In this document: piece after piece, positions 1-11,114 of the stretch
How positions within the stretch are numbered: position 1 is the stretch's first letter
Layout of the letters: every line of letters begins with the position of its first letter
Source: Gymnogyps californianus
Lineage: Eukaryota; Chordata; Aves; Accipitriformes; Cathartidae
Direction: 5' to 3'
Assembly: GCF_018139145.2 (NCBI RefSeq)
Contig: NC_059477.1
Location: forward strand, 19,329,022 to 19,393,021
DNA: 64,000 bases
Program-made: the position numbers and the translations under genes
Notes under the pieces: model-generated
Told to the model about the DNA's origin: nothing
What the model saw: the letters and a program-made list of their open reading frames with translations, nothing else
Databases searched by the model: none

Positions 1-270
1 TACATGCTGCGTTGTACAATAGACGCAGTGGCAGGGGGAAGTACTAATTACCTCAAGGCTAGCTAATAACGCAGTTTTCCAACATTACCTCTAACGGGTT
101 GAAGTTAGTAATCAGCAAGAAAATCATCATCAGAAGCTGCGGAGAAATCAGGGGCACACATGGATTTCGACAGGTCCGTGCTAATGGAAGAGGAGCGCAC
201 AGATCAGTAGGAGGATGATTATGACCGATCCAGCGTTTCAGGAGGACTTGAAATAGCAGCTCCCCGCCCG
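1..270. other. Left-edge non-coding sequence, no gene recognised
   Basis: No coding region is recognisable here. The 73-codon minus-strand frame matches no family I know and has no splice-site or codon-use support. From known synteny the 3' end of EVX2 should lie somewhere to the left of the window. I see no homeodomain coding sequence here or in the adjacent CpG island, so a 3' UTR cannot be excluded but is not supported. Confidence 0.5.
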
Positions 271-1660
271 CCGGAGTCATTAGGCCGGGGAGCAGCCGCC
301 TTCCCCGGGCACACAGGGACTTTTTAGACTTGTCGGAACCGTTTCAAAACGCAGGCGTTACAGCCTGCCTCCCTGCCAGCAAGGCCTCGGCAGAACATCA
401 TTGCGGATGCAGGGTTCACCCTTAAAAATCCCCCGACCGAGGCTGGCCCGGTGCCGGCGTGGCCTGGCAGCGGGCTGGAGTCCTTCTGGGGAGCGGCTGC
501 CAGCCCGGAGGGGGGTCCCGGGGGAAGGGGACACGGGACGGACACGGCTTCTGACTCCCCGCCTTGAACATTGAACTCAAGTGCGATTAGAAAGGGGTCC
601 TCTCGCTTCTGGTCCGTCATCTGGTGAAGCCGTTTCGTGTTAATTAATCCCCACCAAATGATAAAACCAGAAACGACCCTCCTTTTCCATGACAAGAAAG
701 TATATATATTTTTAATGATTTGGGTTGATTTCCTTACGAGACAGGGCAGGAAACTACAGCTCCCCTTTATGTGCTGCCTCGCCCCCTTTCCCGGCAGGAT
801 TGCTCCCTTCCCAGCTCTCCCTTTCTCCTCTGGCACCGGCTCCGCTGCTCCCGGTGACCAAACCGAGCACTGCGGCTCCGGGAGGGGAAACGCCAAAGCC
901 CGGGTGAACGCCCCGCTCTCCCCCAGCCCCACTAGCCCTGGGGCACGACCATCAGGGAGGCGACAGGCTTCGCAGTTTTGCCCCGGTCCCGCTGACCAGA
1001 TAGGGGAGGCAGGCGAGAGACGCGGAGCGAGCAGGCAGGGAGGCAGGCAGGGAGGGGGCTGCGGTGCAGGCTGCCCCCGCGGCTCCAGCCGGCTCCCCAC
1101 GCTCAGGAAACTAACGCGGGGGGATGGGGGGACGTGGCAGGGAGAAACTTTGCAAAGCCTCGGTGCGAGCAGAGAGAACGGTGAGACGGACCCCGGCAGC
1201 CCCGGGGGGAGCAGCGGCTCGGCCTCGGGGCCTCGGTGCGCCCCGCACCTGCTGGGCACCCCCCGGGGAAGCAGGCCCGGAGCAGGGCAGAGGGCTGGGG
1301 CCGAGAGCAGCGCTCCGGGAAGGGGCAGGTGGCGGCGAAGGAGGCCGTGGAGAGCCCCGAGGAGGCGGCGACGGCCGGGAGCAGTGGCCCGCGCCCGCCC
1401 CGGGTGGGAGTGGGCTCTCCCCGCTGTCGGGCACGGAGCGGTCCCGCACAGGTCTTCGGGCTCGTCGGGTGCTTGTCGACGGCAGCGCCCTTCCCGGGTG
1501 GGAGCACGGAGGACCGGCAGCCTGGGACGCTCCGGGGGTGTGGGTGTCCCTGCCCCACTCGGGCTAGTGCGGGTGGCGAGCCGGCCCACGGGCTGGTCCA
1601 CACCGCCCCGCTCCGAGGAGGCCCCTTGTGCTGCGGCTCTCCGGCACAAAACTCAATTAT
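270..1660. promoter_or_regulatory. Orphan CpG island A (largest of the left cluster)
   Basis: About 1.4 kb of GC-rich sequence with many CpG dinucleotides, densest at about 900-1640. It sits beside AT-rich flanks. Long open frames exist on both strands, which is what GC-rich DNA produces by chance through lack of stop codons. None of the translations resembles a known family; they are low-complexity Pro/Arg/Gly/Ala. Short AT-rich islets with homeodomain-type cores sit at the edges, for example ttaattaat near 638 and caattataatgg near 1653. The likely reading is an unmethylated regulatory CpG island of the EVX2/HOXD flank. An unannotated transcript start is an alternative. Confidence 0.6.
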
Positions 1661-1739
1661 AATGGCTGTGATTACAACGATATATCTCTACCGCGCTCCA
1701 CATTCTCGGGTGTCAAGGGTAGTGTTTTAGAGAGGGTGT

Positions 1740-2005
1740 GAGGGGCAGCAATTCATATGAGAGAGCTGACAGTTCTTTGATGTGAAAATGATGCCCTGAT
1801 TTTTACTCCAGGGTGCACAACCGAAGAAAGATTACACTGTTTAAAAAGAGAAATTTAAACCCAGATGATAATAGTAACGAGCCAAGAAGACGAGGTAAGG
1901 AAGTCAATTTTACAACTAGAAAAGCAATCTCTGAAGGCCTTGTACAGCCTGTTGGGTCTGAGCGAGTGAAACTAAGTTCCTGATAAATCATTAATCATGG
2001 ATGAT
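1740..2005. other. Short AT-rich spacer between CpG islands
   Basis: Ordinary AT-rich sequence between two GC-rich blocks. No coding, RNA or repeat signal is recognised. Confidence 0.5.
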
Positions 2006-2009
2006 CTTT

Positions 2010-2600
2010 GCAGCTAAAGACAATCATCCCCGCGCAGGTTCTCCTTATCGCCGGCCTCCCGTCCCGAGGACTTGCGGTACCCTTTGAAGGGAGGCCTCGG
2101 ACACCCGGGGCGGCAGGAGAGGCCCTGGTCTCTCCCACTCATGTCTTGCTTTCACCAAGAAGGACTCTCATGACAGGGAGAAAACAACCCAACAACAGCT
2201 TAGTTGTTTTCTTTATAAAATGATGTGAGGGACAGATTCTGGCTTGAAGTCCTTTTTTTTTTTTAAACAAATAAATCTACCTTTACTCCCTTCTGCCCTC
2301 GCAGGGTGTAAAGCAGGCAGCGCTGCCCGTCCCTACCCGAAGCGGATCATTTGTTTGCTTCCTTCCCACCCGTGAGGCGCCGCAGCCCGTGGGCCCGGGG
2401 TGTCAGGCTCCGCCGGCGCCGCAGCTGCCTCCCTCCCCGTGCCCCGTGAGAGCCCCCCGGCCCGCGGCGTGCCCCCCTCTGCGGCCCGGCCCGGCCCGGC
2501 TGGAGGCAGGCTCCTGCCCAGCCCCTCTGCAGGCAGCCTGCCTGCCCTGCCTGCGCTTCCCACGCTCCGCGCCGGTATGGACAAGGCGGTGCGTTTCTTC
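2010..2600. promoter_or_regulatory. Orphan CpG island B
   Basis: Two GC- and CpG-rich blocks, about 2015-2140 and 2330-2600. They are separated by AT-rich sequence with a T-run near 2250-2264. Overlapping open frames on both strands are Pro/Arg/Ala-rich and unrelated to known proteins, so they look like GC-content artefacts. The block belongs with the neighbouring islands as candidate regulatory sequence. Confidence 0.5.
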
Positions 2601-2639
2601 CAAACGCACCAGCTGGTTCAAAGCCTTCCCTTTCTAACC

Positions 2640-2985
2640 AATGGCCAGGGATTATTAACACATTATTAAAACTCCTTTCAGAGCACCTTAATGAGACTTT
2701 CACTTATTAGCGATGGGAGCGAATTTCAGAGGAGTGATCAGTTAAGCCATGTCTATAGTTTCCAGGCTACGCAAATGAGGCTTTTACCTAATTCAACTTC
2801 TCTTGGCATTCAGAGGCTGAACTCTTTATCCTCCAGCGTGAGGTGGTCATCAGGATCAGAGCAGTTTTGTACGAGAAAATAAGCAAGCAAAGAAACCTGA
2901 TTCTAAGGGTAAAATCGCTTCGAGGTATTTGCTATAGAGCAAAGGCATCTCTGGGGTGCTTATGGTGTGTTTCTGAGCAGAGTAA
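2640..2985. other. Gene-free spacer with homeodomain-like cores
   Basis: Non-coding sequence with several TTAT/ATTA cores (acattattaaaa near 2659, cttaatgag near 2687, cacttattag near 2701) between CpG-rich blocks. The base composition and motif density would suit a conserved element, but conservation cannot be measured here. Confidence 0.3.
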
Positions 2986-2987
2986 CC

Positions 2988-3010
2988 ACCCCCCCCACCC
3001 CCCCCCCCCC
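2988..3010 (+). repeat. Poly-C tract
   Basis: A nearly pure cytosine run of 23 bases, broken by a single A, followed directly by a short GCGCACACAC stretch. On the minus strand it is a poly-G run, so G-quadruplex or i-motif folding is plausible. Length is likely polymorphic and prone to sequencing error. Confidence 0.9.
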
Positions 3011-3400
3011 GCGCACACACCAGCCAGCTGGTAGGACTCCTTCTTCTTCACACTCAACTTTTGCAGCCTACTGAACTTGTCAGAAAAATGAAGCTTTCCC
3101 GTTTCCAAACTTCCATTCTTTTGCTAGCCCAGACTCAAAATTGCCGTTCTCAGCCCGTATCGAGAAACCTCCACGCAGCAGTAATCAGGCAGAGGACAAA
3201 ACGCATCCTCAAGGCAACTAAGAAAGACTCTGAAAAACTTCAGAGTAGAGAAACACAAACAAATACATTTTCCAGTGCAGATTTATTACGGCTTCCGTCT
3301 GTTTTGCTGAGTGCGAGTCAAGCAGAAGGGGAAATATCGGCTCGCTTTGACAGTGAGCGAGTCTTAAAAATTACGGATCGAATCTAAGTTTCAGGAGCAA
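3011..3400. other. Gene-free spacer
   Basis: A 108-codon plus-strand frame spans 3061-3387, but its translation resembles no known family and has no supporting context. Nothing else is recognised. Confidence 0.45.
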
Positions 3401-3404
3401 TTGA

Positions 3405-3700
3405 AAAAGCGCTCAGAAACTCGATCCCGAGCCTTTTGGGTACCGCTTCGTGAGCACAGCCTCCCCCCGCTCAGGGGTCGCCTGCTTTGGGAGAGCCGAG
3501 CTGGCACCCGAGGGGACGCGCGGGGCCCGGCCCGGGCGGCGGCTGCCCCGGGCGGGGGTTGGCACCGGCCCCTGCCCCGCCGCGGCCCCCGGGGGGCACC
3601 CAGCCTGCTCCTCCAAACCCGGGTCTCTCCCGTCATCAACACTCCCTCTGATCAACAGCCAGTGACCCTGCTGCCCCGAGTCTTTCCGAAATCTGTTTTC
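3405..3700. promoter_or_regulatory. Orphan CpG island C
   Basis: A compact GC- and CpG-rich block of about 300 bases, richest at 3465-3605. It is flanked on the right by AT-rich sequence. Four overlapping open frames on two strands reflect composition rather than coding. It is the third block of the CpG cluster at the left end. Confidence 0.5.
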
Positions 3701-3759
3701 CCGGGTCAGGTCTATTTAGGACCCAGCGTGGTCCTTCCCTCATTATACTTAATTTAAAA

Positions 3760-4480
3760 CACCAGGAAGATGTTATCTGTTGTCGAACTAAACAGAACAT
3801 ATCACCTCTAGTTAAATTTGTAAATTATATTATGCTGCTGTTCTGGCTTTGTTTTCCATAATTCTTAAAAATCTGAACAAATCAATTATATTAGCCATAT
3901 GGCTTGATCATATCAGCTAATTTCCATTTTTGTACAGTAATTGTTGTTTAAATACTGACAACTTATTAGTTAAGGTGTTTAGGAAAGATCTCTCCAGTCC
4001 TGTCTTATTTAAAAGATGATTGAAATGACAATGAATACTCCAAGTAAAGTCATTAAACGATTCCTCCCTGTATTTTTCACTTTCTGTGTATTTAAAGAGT
4101 TCACAACAGCAGCAGCTGAGCTGCAGCCTGATTTATACTTCTGGAATGGAGGCCATGAGACCATCAGGCTTTCAATTCAATCTATTCCAGTTTGTAATGA
4201 TTTGCTTAAAAGGAGCCAGTTTTTGGTATGCAGCAGGTAAGTAGTCATTTTTCTTAGTTATTTTAAAGGTGTGTAGTATTAAGAATGTACAAGTGGTTCC
4301 ACTCTGGCATTTGCACACTGCAAATATAAAACTTCACCCCTCAGTGATCTTAATACTTCGTCCATTAAATGTACTTACTCATTTAAATGGGAGCGTATTT
4401 AACTGCTAGACAGATGGTCTACAGTGCGCACAATTATAAAGCAAGGGTTTGTGTACATTGCCATATTTTAGACTCCAGAT
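3760..4480. promoter_or_regulatory. Candidate conserved non-coding element
   Basis: An AT-rich patch next to the CpG cluster, dense in homeodomain-type cores (TAATTT, CAATTA, TAATTG, TTATTAG). It contains an extended AT-palindromic segment near 3895-3910 (agccatatggct). It has no repeat signature and no coding frame worth keeping. In this genomic position (EVX2-LNPK interval) enhancers are expected. The call is inference from composition and place only. Confidence 0.25.
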
Positions 4481-5925
4481 TTCCTGCTTCCCTATACATT
4501 TTTGCAAGCAGTTTATTTTTCCATACAAAATACTAACACAGGTGGAGAAGCAGTCTGGAATTCATTTCTTCTGCTATCAGAGATCCAGAGCATAGTCCTT
4601 CAGGCAATCTTCTTAATTTTCTGACAAGGATTTTAACTACTTTGGTACTTCAGATTCTTAGAACATTTTAAAAACCATTCTGAAATGCTCTTTAGCACAC
4701 CGGGATTTTAAATATTTGACAGACATTTCTGTTCGTGTTTACTTCTTGAGTAAATACTGAAAAAATATCTTGGTGCCACATCAGCAAAATTGAAGCAGTG
4801 ACCAGGCAATGAGAGCTGGCAATTTTTTTAAGCTGTAGAGTACTATGAACGAAAGGAGAAGGTCGCAAAAAATGCAGAAAGTTAGGAAACACGAAAACTG
4901 AGGTTTGCATTACAAACTGACTACATTTGCTGTAGGCCTGCCTCACCCAGGCACAGAGGAGCTGGTGTTCACTCACTGATCAGCTAATTAAGCCTGTGCA
5001 TTTATCTTGCCCAAGTAGGGCTCTCAGCAATATTTCTCATGCAAGATTCCGACTCTGGGTTAAATACAGATTTGGCAATTTTATGCCCAGACTGACTATG
5101 GTTCTCCTCACTCCCATTGCTGCGTACCTCACAAACATTAACAAATTAACTCTCAGAATAACTCTGTAAAGTGAGGATTTAACTCCATTTTATAACTGGG
5201 ATCCCAAAGATCAGAGACACATGAAATCTACATTCATTTTGTATGTCCCATGGAGGATACTGAGCTGGTAATTTTGGTGTAGTTAGCAATGTTATTTGCT
5301 CATTGTTTTGCAAAACAAAATATTGAATGTGATTTGAAATCCTTAACGTGGAAAATACTGTTTGTAACCGATTATGGAAACCTGGATTTAAACATGCTTA
5401 GCGTTCTATGGAAGTTCTGTAGCAAGGCACAGGTTGAATTATATTAATCAAGGCAGCATTCATCTATCTGATGAGACGATTCATTCCCTTGCTTCACAAA
5501 GCATTTCCAGCTTCATTTAACTTCTCCAGCAAATGGCTGGGGTTTTACTGATACCCAGCTTTCACTATATAGCCCTGAGTCACTTTCAGAGGAACTTGTA
5601 TCTGCCCTGGATGAGTTCAGCCATTCATGCAGCAACAGAGATTAGGATTTTATCCTCCATGACTGCATCATAGTGCAATCACAGCTGGTGGAGCAAGGTG
5701 AGATAAGGCTGTATAAATCATCCTAGAACCATCAGTTCCCAAGTACCGAATGCTTGACTTTTCAATCATAACTTCCTTTTGAAATAGTTCTTTCCATCCA
5801 GTTTACTGGATTAAAGAATCAGTAAATGATCAATCCTTTCCCTGGAAACCTCCCACCATGATCCATCAGTACCTGGAACCATGCTGGGTGGACCTGTTAG
5901 GGTAGCAAGCAGAGGGGAGGGGCAT

Positions 5926-5963
5926 ACATACTGCCATCAGGGGCTGGCATACGTACTGCTATT
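5926..5963 (+). repeat. Imperfect direct repeat, two short copies
   Basis: The unit ggcatacatactgccat is followed after a few bases by ggcatacgtactgctat. The copies differ by two transitions. It is probably a small slippage duplication. Confidence 0.6.
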
Positions 5964-8674
5964 TACTAACAGGAGGAGAACATCAAAGTTCAACTGTCAG
6001 ATCAAGAAGCGAGTCCATTGTAAAGGACACAGACCCCTCTCTTGATGTTTCCACCAACCCTGACGCCTTCTGTTCATGTTAGGTTTTGCTCATCCCCTTC
6101 ACTCAGTGCAGTTGCAGACTGTCACTCTTCCCGCTGATAGTCAGAGCTTAGACCTTTCAATCGTCCCAAATAGTCGCTGTGGGCCTGATCTAAAATTCAG
6201 TGAAATCTCTGGGATTTGGATCAGACCCACGTACCTGCAACTGGGTTATATGATTTAATGGCTTGTTTGAACAAAAAAGTCAAGTTGCTTTTTTGCTAGT
6301 CACTTTTAGCCACTTACCAGAAATCTGGCTGTGCTTAAAGAGAAGATATGACCTGTGGGTGAGCCACCCAGGTCAGGGGGAAAAAGGGAAGACTGGAAGT
6401 AGCATAACTTTTTCACAGGCTTGTTAGTTACAGAATTTAGAGTTTTGAGAGACCTGGGTGTTCTTGTTAACACAGACAAATAAGCAAAGCATGGACTATC
6501 ATTTCAGTTTGCTATAGGCTTACTTACTGTCACTATGGGTTTTTCATTAGGAACCTGGCAGAAGCAAGTCTTAACAAGCAACGGATTTAAAAGGGACATG
6601 AGGGATTTTATACAAAATGAAGTCCACACTGCTCATGACACAAACTATTCAACTTGGGGAGACCTGTTTGTAGATCTGTAGTTACATGTTTGCAGTTCTG
6701 ATAAGGTGTTCAAGGAAGATAGAAGCTGCCACAATTCACACTGTACCAAAAGGCATGCCGAGGCACTCAGCTCTTGCATGACATAGAGCAATCCCATCTC
6801 TGATGACTTCTTCTTTGTCCACCTCTTTGTCCAATGTTGGGATACTGTGAACACATAGTAGATTGGTTTCTCTGGGTTTTGGTCAGAGGGGTTGCTTTTT
6901 ATGTTCCATGAGGTTTGTTTTACTGCCCAAACCAGGGAAATGTAAACTCTAGAAGAAAGTGTGATTATCATTTGGGAAGAAACAAGACATTTTCAGAAGG
7001 AAGCATAAAGGCCCCAAAGCTCATCTGTATATGAGAAGGAAATATGGTCAAGGGACTAACTGAATTCTGCGGCATAATCTTCACACAGATCAACAGGCAC
7101 ATTGCCTTAGCTTCAGTGTCTTCCAGATTTACTTTTGGCTACATTTCAGTGTTGATCAGTCCCCAGCCACACCACACAACTATTTCAAACATAACCCAGA
7201 GATCATTTTATCCATTCAGATTTAAGATCTGGAAAACAGAAATTGGTATGCATCAGAGCTGTCATTCCAACTCTTGGGGTTTGGACAACTGCCATTGGAA
7301 AGACTGTAACACTTTCATTACTCTCATGAGTTGGTCAGTTAAAAAAAATTCTGTCAAAAATGTGAAATTCACATTTCTGCCAGTTTGTCACTTCCTAGAC
7401 ACGTATGGAAAATGCTTGAGAGCGGAGAATATTACCAATCAGTTAATTATCAGCTTCAGACAAAGCAAAGTGGGCAAGTGAATGGGGTCTTGCATTTCCG
7501 TATCTGCTCCGGTTATACATCTGTGTGCTTAATTATATTATCTTTACAGAGTTGCCTATGACCCATTATCTAAACATATGTATGGAAATACAGATATCTT
7601 AGGAATTTGTATGAGATAAGTTTTAAGAGAAAGGGTGAGAATGGAGGAGATTGTTTGGTTTGAAGGGATTTGATGCCTTTGAGAGAAAACAATATAATTT
7701 TCCTCAAGGAAAGAGGGTCTTATTTTTTATTGTCTGTCCTGTCCCTGCTGATCTTTGTGGTCCGTTTCTCATGGCAGAGTCCTAAACCATTGGAAGGGGA
7801 CTAATGTTGTCAGAAACGTGAATGAGAAGGAAAAAGTAGGACAAAGGATTCCTGACTCACATTTGCAGCCACTCAACTTCATAGAGAGAGTAGTAACATT
7901 TTAGTAAGCTAAAAGTGAATAAAAGTTGTTTTTCAGACACGCACTGAATCATTTCTAGCCCCTTATAAAGCATTATTTGGTTGACAATGTCTCTTAAAAT
8001 ATCTGTTTATGAAATGCAGTGTTACTTCATGAAATTTACCATTTTGCTCCATGAAAAATAGCCCTTTTTCTCTGAAAAAAACCCCCAACACAGACTTAGC
8101 AGCAGAATCTTTAATGTCAAGAAATGGGCAAGATGTCAGTTTTATGCCGCATCAGAAAGACAGATATATATATTTCACCATTTCTCCTACCCTATTTATG
8201 ATTGTTGCAATCACAAATAATGCAGCCGAGATCTAGTATCTACTTGACCTGTATGTATTGCTACATCTTGCTCCAAGGGTAACAGCACTTTGTCATATCT
8301 ATTTCTCTTCCTCGGGTTTTTATCTAGTATTTAACTCTGTCTATGCCTCAGGAACCCAGAAGCATGACTCTATAGTATGTAGTGCTTCCCTTTAAAGAAA
8401 CTCAGTTGCTGTGCAAAGGCCATATCCAAAAACCACCTGAGATTAACATATATGACATGCTTCTTATTAAAAAGCTGGAATTCACAACTTTTTGTCTGTG
8501 CATGTTACAACTTAGATGGCACAGTTCAGGTGATAAAACCGGAGTGTGATGGTTTTTATTCTCATGGGTGGCATGCCATACGCTATAACATGTCACTGTG
8601 CCTTGTCATATTCTGTAAAAGCACTTTCTGTATCATGTTTTGAAACTAAACATTTGTTTAACTAAAATAAAGAT

Positions 8675-8692
8675 CAATTTTAGCTAAAATTG
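8675..8692. repeat. Perfect 18-bp palindrome
   Basis: The sequence caattttagctaaaattg reads the same on both strands. It lies in an AT-rich patch with other TAAA/TTTA cores. It could be a dimer binding site or chance in AT-rich DNA. Confidence 0.8.
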
Positions 8693-10518
8693 CATTTAGC
8701 TTTCATTAACTTAATCTCAGTTCACATCTTAATTTATGAACTATTATTTACATTTGAGAAGAAAAGATGTATTGCTGTGCAGATAGGTCTGTGTAATTCG
8801 TTTGTAAATGAAAAATTCCATTTATGTTTTCATAGATCTTTTGTGAATCCTTGAATGTTGGATGTCCTGCTTGAATAGGTGATTACACATATAGGTTCCA
8901 CAGCTCATTTTTGGTCAGATCATGACTTTCTGGGAGCCAATTTTTTGGGAAAGTTTATCTCCATCTGTCTCTATCTCCCTATCTTCTGTATCACCTCCTA
9001 GTAGCTTTCTCCTGACAGACCTCTGGACAATGTCCTACTAGGCTTACCTTGGGCTGCTACTAGCAGTTTTCCAGGTGAAAACCCTTCCTATTCTATAGGA
9101 AATAAAGCATATGAATACTCTTTTGCTCAGCTAAACTATTAGCCTTTTGTCAAACTACTGAAGAATAAAATATTCTTTTTCTCTTGCAAAGCAGTGTACA
9201 AATCTCAGCAGGAAGCTTTTCTATGTTATGATCCTTATATTTCATCTGCATGCTAAATGCATGAAACTGGTTACTGATAATAATCTAGTTTGGGTACTAA
9301 AATATTTCGAGAACTTTCCTTCTATCTTTGAGAAATATCACAACATTTGTGTAGTCAATCTGGTCTCGCGTAAAGGCTATTGCACATTTTGAGGAGGTTT
9401 CCCCAAGGATTTGGGACATCATTTCTCTTTTCTAAAAGACCCTCTATAAGTTATCTCCTTTTTGAATTTTTCAGTCTGGAAGGCAGGGACTAGACCCAGC
9501 TAGCGAGAGAGCTTCCGTAAAAATTTCTGTTCCATTACTGAGCCCATCAGAAAAAGTGCCTTCTACCACAAGTTAAAAATACTGATCAATTAAAGCAGGA
9601 GAAGATAAATTGTTACTTGAGTTTGGTTTGATAAATGTTCACTAGCTACCTGAGAACAGCTACTTTCAAAAGTAGGCAGAGATGATATTGCAGAAGAACA
9701 AAGTTAGGAAGTGTGGCCGTACGTTAGAGAAATAATGCAGGTGGGATTTGCCATGGGATCCTTGTGCAGCATTAAGGTGGCTGACATTTTGCTTGTTGCT
9801 CTGCTGGATGTCCTACTGCCTCCACCTCAGACCTGGGATCAAAATCAAGCATGTTGTCAGCACGCACAATTTCTGAGATGCTAGAGATAAGTTTTATGAA
9901 TTATATGACCCACTGTCTGACCGGGATGTTAGATGAAGCACCTGGGGTAATGGAAGCTGCAGTACTGAAGGAATCTGTGCAAGAAATGAACTACACAAGG
10001 CACTTTGTGCTTTGCTTTTCCTTGGATCGCATACTGCGTTTGGGCTCAAACTCCATTCCTTTTCTTGCACCTCTTGTAACATATTAACACCCTCATTGGT
10101 CACACTAACAAGATGAATAAAACTATGTTTTTTCTGAATCTATTACAGCTGCCCTTCTATGTGTAAAGAAAAAAGGAAACAAGGATTCACTGGAAAAGCA
10201 GGTGACTACTGCAGTCAACTGAGGTAATATCCTGGCCCTAGCTATCCATTATAGAAAAAGTATTTTGATCTATACTTGACTTGCCAACAGCATCAGCACT
10301 TGACCTACAAAAAGGTCTGTCATGGACAAAATAACCCAGGCCCTTTAGCAAATCCTCTGATTATAGCCCTTTACGGTCTCATTATAACTGACCCTGAGAC
10401 AACATGTTGCAGTGTATCTCTTGCTGGACAATCAGAGTGACTCATTAGAACTACATGGCATGAATGCAAACATAAACAGCATCCTCCCACTCCTCATCCT
10501 CCTTTGAGTCAAGGCATG

Positions 10519-11114
10519 TGTCATGGTTTAACCCCAGCCGGCAACTAAGCACACACAGCCGCTCACTCACTCCCCCTGCCTCAGGATGGGGGAGAGAATC
10601 GGAAGAGTAAAAGTGAGAAAACTCGTGGGTTGAGATCAAGACAGCTTAATAGGGAAAGCAAAAGCCATGCACGCACAAGCAAAGCAAAACAAGGAATTCA
10701 TTCACCACTTCCCATCGGCAGGCAGGTGTTCAGCCATCTCCAGGAAAGCAGGGCTCCATCACGTGTAACAGTTACTTGGGAATACAAATGCCATCACTCT
10801 GAACGTCCGCCCCTTCCTTCTTCTTCCCCAGCTTTATATACTGAGCATGACATCATATGGTATGGAATATCCCTTTGGTCAGTTGGGGTCAGCTGTCCTG
10901 GCTGTGTCCCCTCCCAACTTCTTGTGCACCCCCAGCCCACTCGCCGGTGGGGTGGGGTGAGAAGCAGAAAAGGCCTTGATACTATGTAAGCACTGCTCAG
11001 CAATAACAAAAACATCTCTGTATTATCAACACTGTCTTCAGCACAAATCCAAAACATAGCCCCATACCAGCTACTCTGAAGAAAATTAACTCCACCCCAG
11101 CCAAAACCAGCACA
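10519..11114 (-). mobile_element. Solo LTR of an avian endogenous retrovirus (copy 1)
   Basis: A 596-bp solo LTR, read on the minus strand. Its minus-strand start is TGTGCTGG and its minus-strand end is CCATGACA, so it has the TG...CA-type termini of an LTR. A TATATAAA promoter box lies on the minus strand at 10833-10840. Flanks are gcatg on the left (10514-10518) and gcatc on the right (11115-11119), a 5-bp target-site duplication with one mismatch, as expected for an ERVL-like (class III) element. The whole length aligns by eye with the elements at 49247 and 32489. No retroviral coding region is present. The reading frames inside it (for example 119 codons on each strand) are accidental. 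Confidence 0.9.

Larger units (their letters stand above)
4481..10518. other. Gene-free intergenic DNA
   Basis: About 6 kb of AT-rich intergenic sequence. The open frames (longest 145 codons at 7044-7481) have no recognisable domains, are rich in residues from random AT-rich codons, and lack splice context. Small local structures noted are an imperfect direct repeat at 5926-5963 and an 18-bp perfect palindrome at 8675-8692. No tRNA, rRNA or clear transposon is seen. Confidence 0.6.

Noticed and set aside
324..1662. Long open frames (341 codons plus, 441 codons minus) in the CpG island
   Set aside because: Both strands are open across the same GC-rich block; translations are Pro/Arg/Gly/Ala low-complexity with no family resemblance, as expected from scarcity of stop codons in CpG-rich DNA.
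1..3700. EVX2 coding exon at the left edge
   Set aside because: No homeodomain or EVX-type sequence is readable in any frame; EVX2 is expected further left.
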